The position numbers and the translations under genes were made by a program. The notes beneath the pieces were generated by a model, which searched no databases, was not told the DNA's origin, and saw only the letters and a program-made list of their open reading frames with translations. A DNA stretch of 42,092 nucleotides, from contig CAZQMV010000014.1 of NCBI GenBank assembly GCA_964594635.1, positions 1 through 42,092 on the forward strand. The letters run 5' to 3'. The DNA is from Berkiella sp964594635 (GTDB taxonomy: Bacteria > Pseudomonadota > Gammaproteobacteria > Berkiellales > Berkiellaceae). Positions 1-6,687 of the stretch are shown one piece after another; the stretch's first letter is position 1, and every line of letters begins with the position of its first letter.

Positions 1-209
1 GCATGCTTAAAAACGAAGTGATTGCAAAGAATAAAGTTGGCTAACGTGGCAATGACAAAACTAAACGTAGCAAGAATTAAATAGTGATATTCAAAGTGCT
101 GGCGAAGTAGCAAAAATAAGCTAATGTCTAGTACAGCACAGGAACCCCCCGCAAGAATATAGCGGTAAAGCTTAGGATCGCGGATAAGTTGTAAGATAAA
201 CTGGAACAT
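1..209 (-). CDS. GtrA family membrane protein, N-terminal part (cut by window edge)
   Basis: Reading the minus strand from the ATG at 209 gives 69 residues before the window ends. They start MFQFILQLIRDPKLYRYILA, then two hydrophobic segments, with an Asp in the first (AVLDISLFLL) and NFILCNHFVFK at the end of the second. This is the usual start of GtrA proteins: R-Y-x-x-x-G, an Asp in helix 1, and N-F-x-x-N/C-x-x-x-F after helix 2. GtrA proteins are small inner-membrane proteins thought to flip lipid-linked sugars for glycan modification, which fits the glycosyltransferase beside it. A GAGGG Shine–Dalgarno lies about 8 nt upstream of the ATG. The start codon overlaps the start of the divergent glycosyltransferase within one CATG. 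Confidence 0.8.
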   Translation of the reverse strand, partial: MFQFILQLIRDPKLYRYILAGGSCAVLDISLFLLLRQHFEYHYLILATFSFVIATLANFILCNHFVFKH

Positions 210-975
210 GTTTCAACCCTCAATCTCTATTATTATCGCCGTTAAGAATGCCAAAGCGTATTTAACACAAACTTTAGCAAGCATTCGCGCCCAAGGCTAT
301 CCTTCTTTAGAAGTGATTGTGATCGATGGCGGCTCAACCGATGGCACGCTTGACATTATTATGCAAAATCAAGGCATGATTGCATTTAGCCTTTCTGAAC
401 CAGACGAGGGCATTTCCGATGCTTTTAATAAAGGTTTAATGCGGGCAACAGGTGAATACATCAACTTTCAAGGTGCTGGGGATACACTCTATGCACCAGA
501 TTGTATAAAAACACTCTTTGCCGATCTCGATTCTAGTTATCGTTTAATTTGTGGCAAAGTAGAGCGGGTTAAAGAAGATGGCATCACGCCATTATGGGTG
601 GCACCAAAAACCATAAAACCCTTTAAGAAACAGTCGTTATTATTCAAAATGTCGTTGCCACATCAAGGCTTGTTTACACATCGTTCCTTTTTTGAACAAT
701 ATGGCGACTTTGATAAAAAAGCACGTTTTGCCATGGATTATGAAATATTGCTGCGAGCCTATCAGCATTTTCCAAAAACGATCATTAAAGATGTCATGGT
801 GTCACGCTGGCGAGCAGGTGGGGTTGGCACTCATCGTATTATGGAAATATTTGATGAATATCATCGCATCAAACAACAACATGGTGTTGCCGGAAAACTG
901 ACGTTAATGGCAATCGATTTATTCACACGTTTTAAATATCTGCTTAAAGATAAAATATTAAAAGTGGCTTATTAA
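208..975 (+). CDS. Glycosyltransferase family 2
   Basis: The 255-residue protein opens with the GT-A nucleotide-sugar fold: SISIIIAVKNA near residue 5, then VIDGGSTDGT, then SEPDEGISDAFNKG, the order typical of WcaA-like GT2 enzymes. The usual DxD position reads QGAGDT rather than ADD, an unusual variant that may alter metal binding. No membrane anchor is seen, so it should act at the cytoplasmic face, adding a sugar to a lipid-linked or LPS acceptor. The acceptor cannot be read from sequence. The Shine–Dalgarno is weak (CTGGAA). The stop overlaps the next ATG as TAATG, indicating translational coupling with the FkbM gene. Confidence 0.88.
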   Translation: MFQPSISIIIAVKNAKAYLTQTLASIRAQGYPSLEVIVIDGGSTDGTLDIIMQNQGMIAFSLSEPDEGISDAFNKGLMRATGEYINFQGAGDTLYAPDCIKTLFADLDSSYRLICGKVERVKEDGITPLWVAPKTIKPFKKQSLLFKMSLPHQGLFTHRSFFEQYGDFDKKARFAMDYEILLRAYQHFPKTIIKDVMVSRWRAGGVGTHRIMEIFDEYHRIKQQHGVAGKLTLMAIDLFTRFKYLLKDKILKVAY

Positions 976-1742
976 TGAAAAAGATTTTACATATTTTTCA
1001 ATATATCGTTGAAAACAATTCGCCTTTGGCAGTGCCTTATCGTTTAGTGTTGGCTTGTGTGTATCAAGGTTATAAAAGGGTTGTTAAAACCGTTTTTAGT
1101 AAAAAATTATTTAATGGGAAGAAGATTTTTCTTTATCCCAATAATCGGATTTCTTCTGCATTTGTCTATGCAAGCCACCCCGATCGTTTAGAAATTGCCG
1201 CACTACGTAACATGGCAGATCAGCATTCGGTTTTTTTAGATATTGGCGCAAACATTGGTGCTTATAGTATTTTACTGATGGATAAGGTCAAAAAGCTTTA
1301 TGCTTTTGAGGCACATCCACAAACAGCCAATTTATGTAAAATGAATTTTTTACTCAATGGCTTATCTGAAAATCAAGTAATTGAAGCTGCTGTCAGCGAT
1401 AGCAATCAGCCGCTTTATTTTAGTAATTTAAGCGATGGCGATCCCCTTAATACCATTGTTGAAAAAAATCAGCATGCGATTGAAGTACCCTCTTTAACGC
1501 TTGATCAATTTATGCAACAAAACACTTTTAGTAGCGATACCAATTTTTTATTGAAAATTGATGTGGAAGGGTTCGAGCACCAAGTGTTGCAAGGTGCAAA
1601 AGCATTTTTAACGCATGCAAACATAAAGGCAATTTTATTAGAAACCTTTTCAACCGAACATCAAGGCATTCAAGACTGGCTCACATCGCTGGGTTTTAAA
1701 ATGAAGATGTTAAGTAAGCATAATATGTTGGCTTATCGATAA
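975..1742 (+). CDS. FkbM family SAM-dependent methyltransferase
   Basis: This 255-residue protein has the FkbM domain in its C-terminal two thirds. The SAM-binding motif I is FLDIGANIGAYS (about residues 89–100), followed by YAFEAHPQTANLCKMN (motif II) and the hallmark LKIDVEGFEHQVLQGA late in the domain. FkbM enzymes O-methylate small molecules and sugars, and in bacterial glycan loci they commonly cap or decorate polysaccharide chains. The gene starts inside the stop codon of the upstream GT2 gene, so the two are co-translated. Substrate is not predictable. A weak 5-bp hairpin (ACACG/CGTGT, 1742–1759) directly follows the stop. Confidence 0.88.
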   Translation: MKKILHIFQYIVENNSPLAVPYRLVLACVYQGYKRVVKTVFSKKLFNGKKIFLYPNNRISSAFVYASHPDRLEIAALRNMADQHSVFLDIGANIGAYSILLMDKVKKLYAFEAHPQTANLCKMNFLLNGLSENQVIEAAVSDSNQPLYFSNLSDGDPLNTIVEKNQHAIEVPSLTLDQFMQQNTFSSDTNFLLKIDVEGFEHQVLQGAKAFLTHANIKAILLETFSTEHQGIQDWLTSLGFKMKMLSKHNMLAYR

Positions 1743-1888
1743 CACGCCAAAAATCGTGTAGTTCATCATTTTTATTTCCTTTCATAAAGGTTCGAAAAGA
1801 TAGCTTTCAACACGTTGTTTTTGCTTATAAAAGAACATACAATTACTGTACACTTTTCAAGTGTTGGCAAATATTTAATCAAGAGGAT

Positions 1889-1909
1889 CTATACCCTTTA
1901 AGGGTATAG
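1889..1909. promoter_or_regulatory. 21-bp palindromic operator before the broken toxin gene
   Basis: A palindrome with two 10-bp arms, CTATACCCTT and AAGGGTATAG, around a central T lies 7 nt before the toxin ATG at 1917. Its half-site TATACCCT is the same as the one repeated before hipB at 3949–4050. It is the expected place for autorepression by the HTH antitoxin encoded at 2101. No clear −10/−35 pair could be assigned around it. The rest of 1743–1888 holds nothing recognisable. Confidence 0.7.
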
Positions 1910-1916
1910 ATGTGCT

Positions 1917-2098
1917 ATGATATTTATTGAAACAGTAAAGGAAAGAGGGGCGGAGTAAGAATTATATATTACTCCCTTGTATCAAAAGAGGTTATCTACT
2001 TTTTGACCTTATATGCTAAAAATGAAATGATAGATTTAACTGTCAATGATAAAAAGCAATTAAGGCAAATATTAGACTCCATGCTACAAAGGCACTAA
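1917..2098 (+). pseudogene. RelE/HigB-type toxin, internally deleted and frameshifted
   Basis: The ATG at 1917 starts MIFIET, the usual beginning of a RelE/HigB toxin subfamily, but this frame stops at 1958. From 1937 another frame runs to the TAA at 2096 and encodes the C-terminal third of the same family: KGKRGGVRIIYY, then YFLTLYAKNEMIDLT, then a short Lys/Gln-rich helix. Family members are about 110 residues, so roughly half of the middle is missing and the two ends are joined out of frame. The antitoxin follows 2 nt after the toxin stop, the normal toxin-first order of this TA family. The toxin should be inactive. Family assignment is from memory of sequence patterns. Confidence 0.75.
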
Positions 2099-2100
2099 CC

Positions 2101-2424
2101 ATGAAAAACAAGCAAAAGCGAAATCTATTTGAGGAGCTAAAGTCAGGGCTTGAAGATATAAGTGCTCATCAAAACAGCAAGATCACTTTGCGTACACACA
2201 AAATGGTACAAAAGCCGCTTACTAAAGTCGATGCTGCATTGATTCGTGAATTGCGTGAAAAATTACACATGTCTAGAGGCGTGTTTGCTTTAAAACTGAG
2301 AGTGTCATTAAGAACACTTGAAAAGTGGGAGCTAGGAGAAACAACTCCTAATGATCAAGCTGCAGCCTTGATTCTAATGTTAAAAAAATATCCTGATACG
2401 TTAAAGCGGTTAGAAGAGTTATAA
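2101..2424 (+). CDS. HigA-like XRE-family antitoxin (orphaned)
   Basis: The 107-residue protein has a helix-turn-helix in its second half (about residues 58–90). LIRELREKLHMSRGVFALKL gives helices 1–2, and SLRTLEKWELGETTPND the recognition helix and turn, followed by AALILMLKKYPDTLKRLEEL. This is the standard form of antitoxins paired with RelE/HigB toxins such as the remnant just upstream. It should bind DNA and repress its own operon, probably at the palindrome at 1889–1909. With the toxin gene broken it may survive as a plain repressor or as an antidote to related toxins elsewhere. The reading frame is intact. Confidence 0.85.
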   Translation: MKNKQKRNLFEELKSGLEDISAHQNSKITLRTHKMVQKPLTKVDAALIRELREKLHMSRGVFALKLRVSLRTLEKWELGETTPNDQAAALILMLKKYPDTLKRLEEL

Positions 2425-2466
2425 TTGCTGCCTTTTTGGCTACAAGTGTTGCTCAAAAGGCAACAA
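2425..2466. repeat. Inverted repeat between convergent genes
   Basis: TGCCTTTT (2429–2436) pairs with AAAAGGCA (2455–2462), extended by TTG/CAA outside one mismatch. It sits immediately after the antitoxin stop and before the HlyD-like stop, where a shared terminator would be expected. No U-tract follows either arm, so terminator function is uncertain. Confidence 0.35.
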
Positions 2467-2488
2467 GACCGAATAAGTTTATCTGATC

Positions 2489-3445
2489 TCAATGAAACGG
2501 AAAGATATAATTCATCCACGAAGCCATGCGCAGTAATACTTTTCGTATCACAGCCACATGATGAAAATGCTTACTATAGACAGCAGATTGTCCGGCAGCA
2601 CCACCTGGAATCGTACGTTCATATTCACTAAATTTTGGATCGATAATTTCAAGCAACACAGGTACTCTGCCTGGTTGATTAAAATTGACTTGTACTAAAT
2701 CACCTGTGGCGGTAATTTGACCTTCTGCAATCACGGGTAAGATCTGAGTGACTTTGGCAGAGAAAATGACACCAGGGATGGCATCGAAGATCACTTCTGC
2801 TTGATCATCCGGTGTTAAGCGTAACAGACTATTTTGCCGAAACCAGCCAACAAAAATCTGTTTCTCATTGTGCACAAAAATCATCAAAGGACGAAATGGT
2901 AACGAGGTAGCTAGCATGCCTTCGCGGATCAATATTTGGGTTGCATAACCATCTGTTGCTGCTCTAACGGTTGTTTGCTCTAAATCATAAGTAGCGCTGG
3001 CCTTTTGCGCGGTTAAATCATCAAATTTTGCTTGCATTAAATCACGATCTCTTATGGGTATGGCGTTTTTTTCCACCAGCTCATTAGCTCTTTTTAAATC
3101 ACTTTCAGCAGAAATTAATTGCGCTTGAATGGAAGCGAGTTTATGTTGAAAAGGTTCTGGATCAATTTTAAATAAGACATCGCCTTTTTTAAGTGGCATA
3201 TTCGCTTTGACAGGTACTTCAATCACTCGTCCTGTAACACTCGGAATCACTTGGGTTGTAATAAAATATTCACGGCTCATTTCAGAATAGGGATGATTGT
3301 AATTCATCAAAGCTAATAGGGCACCAATCAGCAACACGCCACCCAGGACGGCAGTGGGCACAGTCCATTTTGTTAAAGGAATACGAAATAGTTTGAAAAC
3401 AGCAACGCAAATGGCGGTATAGGTGAGAACAAGTAACAAATCCAT
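2489..3445 (-). CDS. yiaV: HlyD/YiaV-like membrane-fusion protein
   Basis: The 318-residue protein has an N-terminal membrane part (two hydrophobic stretches within residues 1–50) followed by the membrane-fusion core. VTGRVIEVPVKANMPLKKGD is the first half of the lipoyl domain, an α-hairpin region follows (about 105–160), then DGYATQILIREGM as the second half, then a β-barrel (QIFVGWFRQNSLL). The C-terminus (HHVAVIRKVLLRMASW) resembles E. coli YiaV. YiaV-type proteins are inner-membrane proteins of poorly defined export or envelope function and pair with a YiaW/DUF3302 partner, which is the next gene upstream. The start ATG follows AAGGAG (3453–3458), which overlaps the partner's stop codon. 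Confidence 0.85.
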   Translation of the reverse strand: MDLLLVLTYTAICVAVFKLFRIPLTKWTVPTAVLGGVLLIGALLALMNYNHPYSEMSREYFITTQVIPSVTGRVIEVPVKANMPLKKGDVLFKIDPEPFQHKLASIQAQLISAESDLKRANELVEKNAIPIRDRDLMQAKFDDLTAQKASATYDLEQTTVRAATDGYATQILIREGMLATSLPFRPLMIFVHNEKQIFVGWFRQNSLLRLTPDDQAEVIFDAIPGVIFSAKVTQILPVIAEGQITATGDLVQVNFNQPGRVPVLLEIIDPKFSEYERTIPGGAAGQSAVYSKHFHHVAVIRKVLLRMASWMNYIFPFH

Positions 3446-3450
3446 GTACG

Positions 3451-3861
3451 CTACTCCTTGGAACCATTTTGGGTTGCTTGTAGCAAGAGGATCATCTTTT
3501 CTAATTCAATTTGTTGCTTTTCGAGTTTAGTTAATTGTTCGTGATGGTGATTTGAAGCAATCAATTGTTCAAGCAATAGTTGAGTTTGTTTTTGTATTTC
3601 ATGAATTTTTTGCGATTCAGGCGACTCTTGAATAAACCCCCAGCCCCTGTCTTCACGATACAGGGTTGCCCAGATCCATAAAAAGGGCCAAATCGTGTGC
3701 AAGGTAAACAGGCTTATCCAACCTGCCACATGAATAGCATCTTGTTGCGGATGTTTACGCGATTTAGCTATTTCATAGGGGATATCGTGAATAGCAATAA
3801 TGCCGTAAAACAGCACTATGCCGACAAAAAATAATAAGCCTAATGCAAAGCCATTTAACAT
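3451..3861 (-). CDS. yiaW: DUF3302 (YiaW-like) inner-membrane protein
   Basis: From the ATG at 3861 this is 136 residues. It starts MLNGFALGLLFFVGIVLFYG (membrane helix 1), then IAIHDIPYEIAKSRKHPQQD, HVAGWISLFTLHTIWPFLWI (helix 2) and WATLYREDRGWGF, all close to E. coli YiaW as I recall it. A Gln/Glu/Leu-rich coiled-coil tail follows. The frame is open up to a GTG at 3930, but that adds 23 residues absent from YiaW, so the ATG is preferred. It forms a two-gene unit with the HlyD-like gene, whose start lies 6 nt after this stop. Function is unknown; the conserved pairing implies a complex. Confidence 0.85.
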   Translation of the reverse strand: MLNGFALGLLFFVGIVLFYGIIAIHDIPYEIAKSRKHPQQDAIHVAGWISLFTLHTIWPFLWIWATLYREDRGWGFIQESPESQKIHEIQKQTQLLLEQLIASNHHHEQLTKLEKQQIELEKMILLLQATQNGSKE

Positions 3862-3942
3862 GTTCCAATGCCTAGTAAGGTCATTATCATATAGTATAGC
3901 TAATTTGCTAATTAAGGATTGTATAAACACGTTATATAACTA

Positions 3943-3970
3943 TTTGCAAATATCCCTTTGAGGGTATAAT
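3943..3970 (+). promoter_or_regulatory. Putative hipBA promoter
   Basis: A perfect −10 TATAAT lies at 3965–3970, with a weak −35 (TTTGCA, 3943–3948) 16 bp upstream. Operator O1 covers the spacer and touches the −10, so repressor binding would block RNA polymerase. Expected transcription start is near 3977. Confidence 0.6.
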
Positions 3971-4050
3971 ATAAAAATATACCCTATAGGGTATGAGTTA
4001 AGAAGTATACCCTACAGGGTATATTTAAAAAATATACCCTATTAGGTATA
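3949..4050. promoter_or_regulatory. Array of four HipB-type operators
   Basis: Four copies of a palindrome close to TATACCCT-N2-AGGGTATA precede hipB: O1 3949–3967 (CCCTTTGAGGG core), O2 3978–3995, O3 4006–4023 and O4 4033–4050 (right arm degenerate, TAGGTATA). The CCCT cores are spaced 28, 28 and 27 bp apart. E. coli hipBA also has several operators of the form TATCC-N8-GGATA, so these are very likely HipB sites giving cooperative autorepression. O4 ends where the Shine–Dalgarno begins. Confidence 0.85.
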
Positions 4051-4061
4051 AGGAGCTAATG

Positions 4062-4313
4062 ATGTTTACACGTGGTCCAAAAGAATTAGCGCTACAGGTA
4101 ATAAGTCAACGAAAAAAGCTAGCATTGACTCAGGAAGAGGTTGCAAACAGGGTAGGTTTAAAGCAAAAAACCATTTCTGCCTTTGAAAATAAGCCTGAAA
4201 ATACAAAATTGTCGACATTGTTTTTAATATTATCAGCAGTCAATCTAGATATGAAAATAAAAACTAAAGATTCTTCAAAGGACAAGAATTCAGCTTGGAA
4301 GTATGAGTGGTAG
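4062..4313 (+). CDS. hipB: HipB antitoxin, XRE-family repressor
   Basis: The 83-residue protein carries one HTH_3 domain: LALQVISQRKKLALTQEEVA (helices 1–2), then GLKQKTISAFENKPENTKLS (recognition helix) and LFLILSAVNLDMKI. Length, fold and the terminal Glu-Trp match E. coli HipB, whose C-terminal Trp packs against HipA. Two tandem ATGs exist (4059 and 4062). The Shine–Dalgarno AAGGAG at 4050–4055 is 3 nt from the first and 6 nt from the second, so the second is preferred. HipB neutralises HipA and represses the operon at the four upstream palindromes. The hipA start follows 3 nt after its stop. Confidence 0.92.
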   Translation: MFTRGPKELALQVISQRKKLALTQEEVANRVGLKQKTISAFENKPENTKLSTLFLILSAVNLDMKIKTKDSSKDKNSAWKYEW

Positions 4314-4316
4314 GTC

Positions 4317-5618
4317 ATGCGTAGAAAAAATGTAATATTAAATGTTTTGATGAATGGTATTTTGATTGGGAAGTTAGAAAAAAAAAGCAAAGGGAATTTA
4401 ATATTTTCTTATGAACAATCTTGGTTGGAAACACCTGGCTCTAGGCCTGTTTCATTATCATTGCCATTGAGTGATCGACCATTTTCTGGTGATATTGTTT
4501 ATAATTTCTTTGATAATTTATTGCCTGATAGCCCTCAAATAAGGGCAAGAATTCAAGCTAAATTTAATGTACCAACAAATCAGCCGTTTGATTTGCTTGC
4601 AAGTATAGGTGAAGATTGCGTGGGTGCCATACAAATATCACAATCGAAGATAGCTAATTTAACTGAGGAAATAAGATTTAAGTCAATGAGTGAGGCAAGG
4701 ATTGCTCAGATTCTAAGAAGCAATCAGGAAAATCCATTAGGGATGGTAGATGATGTTGAAGATTTCAGAATCTCAATTGCTGGAGCGCAAGAAAAAGCGG
4801 CTTTTTTATATTATAAAAAAAAATGGAAAATGCCCTTAGGTCAAACTCCAACAACACACATTTTCAAATTGCCCATTGATCAAGTTCAGAAGATGGATTT
4901 AACAGATAGTTGTGAGAATGAATGGTTTTGTGCGCAAATTGCTGAGGCATTTGGTTTGGCGGTTGCAAGTTGTGAAATTCTTCAATTTGAAGAAGTAAAA
5001 GTATTAGCGGTTGAGAGATTTGATCGAAGGGTATCGAGTGATAAAAAATGGATAATGCGCTTACCACAAGAAGATATGTGTCAAGCATTAGGAATTTCAC
5101 CCAACCTGAAATATCAGGCTGAGGGTGGCCCTGGGATAAAAAAAATAATGCAGTTACTATTAGGTTCAATAGATCCCACTAGAGACCGTGATAATTTTTT
5201 CCGAGCACAAGTGCTATTTTGGTTATTAGCAGCAATTGATGGGCATGCAAAGAACTTTAGTCTATTTATTGAACCTGAAGGAAAATATCAATTAACTCCT
5301 TTGTATGACATTATATCTGCGTATCCATTAATAGATAAAAAGCAACTTCATGAGAAAAAAATTAAAATGGCCATGGCTCTAAAAGGAAAGAATAATCATT
5401 ATTATTGGCATTCTATACAACGACGGCATTTTATTGGCGCTGCCAAATCAGCAAATTATTCAACGGAAAGGGCAGAAGTCATTTTGGATGAAATGCTGGC
5501 GGAAGTAGAAGCAGTAATAGATAAAGTTTCTGCTGTTATTCCAAATACGTTTCCTGCGCAAATATCGAATGCTATTTTTGAAGGAATGCGTCACATGAAG
5601 AAGAAATTGAGTAAGTAG
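4317..5618 (+). CDS. hipA: HipA Ser/Thr kinase toxin
   Basis: The 433-residue length matches E. coli HipA (about 440). The N-terminal subdomain has SLPLSDRPFSGD and NFFDNLLPDSPQIRARIQ. The activation loop contains DFRISIAGAQEK with Ser153 where E. coli has autophosphorylated Ser150. THIFKLPI follows in the ATP-binding region, then catalytic AIDGHAKNFS (Asp308) and metal-binding YDI (Asp331), equivalent to Asp309 and Asp332. All key residues are kept, so it should be active. E. coli HipA phosphorylates glutamyl-tRNA synthetase and so induces growth arrest and antibiotic persistence. It is co-transcribed with hipB and followed by a strong bidirectional hairpin. Confidence 0.94.
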   Translation: MRRKNVILNVLMNGILIGKLEKKSKGNLIFSYEQSWLETPGSRPVSLSLPLSDRPFSGDIVYNFFDNLLPDSPQIRARIQAKFNVPTNQPFDLLASIGEDCVGAIQISQSKIANLTEEIRFKSMSEARIAQILRSNQENPLGMVDDVEDFRISIAGAQEKAAFLYYKKKWKMPLGQTPTTHIFKLPIDQVQKMDLTDSCENEWFCAQIAEAFGLAVASCEILQFEEVKVLAVERFDRRVSSDKKWIMRLPQEDMCQALGISPNLKYQAEGGPGIKKIMQLLLGSIDPTRDRDNFFRAQVLFWLLAAIDGHAKNFSLFIEPEGKYQLTPLYDIISAYPLIDKKQLHEKKIKMAMALKGKNNHYYWHSIQRRHFIGAAKSANYSTERAEVILDEMLAEVEAVIDKVSAVIPNTFPAQISNAIFEGMRHMKKKLSK

Positions 5619-5628
5619 ATATACAATA

Positions 5629-5661
5629 AAAAGGACACTCAATAATATTGAGTGTCCTTTT
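5629..5661. terminator. Bidirectional intrinsic terminator
   Basis: Perfect 16-bp arms AAAAGGACACTCAATA and TATTGAGTGTCCTTTT surround a single central A. The flanking A and T runs give a U-tract in both directions. It lies 10 nt after the hipA stop and 6 nt after the stop of the minus-strand gene at 5668, so it serves both. Confidence 0.92.
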
Positions 5662-5667
5662 CCCCGA

Positions 5668-6060
5668 TTAACCTAAGCGATTCTGACTTGCAGGTTCAGC
5701 TGGAGTACTTTCTGCAACAGGTGAAACGGGTGGCTGTGATCGCAAAAAGGACGGTAAATTAACTTGAGCACGTTGATACAACCAATTTACAGGTCTTGTG
5801 ATTTGTGTGTAAGCGAAGCTCGCGGTGCTGGTGTTTTGTGCGGGCTCTGAGGCGGGTGCAGCCGTATTGGTTGCACTCGCTTGGGTGCCTCTAAAACGAT
5901 TGATAACACTTTGTGAATTGGTGCTAATAAATTGCCAAACACTATTGGCAGAGCTACTGGCTAAATGCCAAGCGAATTGTCCAAAGCGTTTTGCTTGTTC
6001 GGCATAAATAGCACCATGGGTGCGAAATGAATGGTAAGCGTTTGTGAATGTTTCTCTCAT
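5668..6060 (-). CDS. Hypothetical Ala/Ser/Thr/Pro-rich protein
   Basis: The gene encodes 130 residues of no family I recognise. The N-terminal half is aromatic and amphipathic (YAEQAKRFGQFAWHLA; SVWQFISTNSQSVINRF). The middle is low-complexity Ala/Thr/Ser/Glu (about residues 58–82). A second aromatic segment (RPVNWLYQRAQVNLPSFL) and a Pro/Glu/Ala tail follow. No signal peptide or clear membrane helix is present. A good Shine–Dalgarno (GAGG, 8 nt before ATG) and the terminator right after its stop support a real gene. It lies 155 nt downstream of the carbamoyltransferase operon and may have its own promoter. Confidence 0.6.
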   Translation of the reverse strand: MRETFTNAYHSFRTHGAIYAEQAKRFGQFAWHLASSSANSVWQFISTNSQSVINRFRGTQASATNTAAPASEPAQNTSTASFAYTQITRPVNWLYQRAQVNLPSFLRSQPPVSPVAESTPAEPASQNRLG

Positions 6061-6215
6061 TGTATTATCCTCGTTTGTTTAGTTGTTTAGATCACGGCGA
6101 AGAAATACCACGCAGGCTCTGTGAGTTCCTAGTCTTTGAAGATTAACGTTATCAAGTTTCCGACACGCTGCAGTAATTAGTTGAATAACTTATGTATATA
6201 TTTGAGAGAAGAACT

Positions 6216-6683
6216 TTAAACGTGAGGGCCGTCTTTGGGCTTTAAAAACTTTCTGAAGTAACGAGATTCATATTCGCCATCGTTTTTATAACCATGGGAA
6301 TCATAAAAATCATGTGAGCCATATTTTAAACGCTTCAAACTGCTGGTTAGTTCTAACACGCCGCAGTCCTTTTCTCGGGCATAACGCTCTGCATGATCCA
6401 GTAATTGTTTCCCCACACCCAGACGACGAAAAGGCTCGTCAACGACGAGGCTGACAATTTTTGCATAGCGCTCAGTGCAATGAAAAAGATCATAAACATG
6501 TACAGCGATTGCACCAATTATTTTCTCATCATTCAAGCCTACCCATGCAGCATCATTATAACCTTGATAAAGTGCGAGTCTCGCAATTAACTGCTCTTGC
6601 GTAATAGGGTAGCCTAATTGAGCCATTAAAGGTAACAACGATTTTACATCGCATAAAGCGACTTTACGTATTTTAATTTTCAT
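6216..6683 (-). CDS. GNAT family N-acetyltransferase
   Basis: The 155-residue protein is a single GNAT domain: IRKVALCDVKSLLPLMAQLG at the N-terminus, IGAIAVHV on β4, and the acetyl-CoA pyrophosphate loop VDEPFRRLGVGKQLLDHAER (R-x-x-G-x-G form). The closing segment HDFYDSHGYKNDGEYESRYF is the usual C-terminal motif. It transfers an acetyl group from acetyl-CoA to an amine; the substrate is unknown. The gene starts 4 nt after the SGNH hydrolase stop and is the last member of the carbamoyltransferase operon, so a role in modifying the same glycan or its precursor is possible but not shown. Confidence 0.88.
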   Translation of the reverse strand: MKIKIRKVALCDVKSLLPLMAQLGYPITQEQLIARLALYQGYNDAAWVGLNDEKIIGAIAVHVYDLFHCTERYAKIVSLVVDEPFRRLGVGKQLLDHAERYAREKDCGVLELTSSLKRLKYGSHDFYDSHGYKNDGEYESRYFRKFLKPKDGPHV

Positions 6684-6687
6684 GTAA

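Noticed and set aside
1742..1759. ACACG/CGTGT hairpin after the FkbM gene as terminator
   Set aside because: Only five base pairs with no adjacent U-tract.
2425..2631. Plus-strand open frame of 68 codons after the antitoxin
   Set aside because: It is antisense to the conserved end of the HlyD-like gene and has no start signal.
3862..3930. 23-residue N-terminal extension of the DUF3302 protein from GTG 3930
   Set aside because: The extension has no counterpart in YiaW, while the ATG at 3861 matches the family start.
4130..4390. Minus-strand open frame of 86 codons
   Set aside because: It is the shadow of hipB and the start of hipA, both of which are certain.
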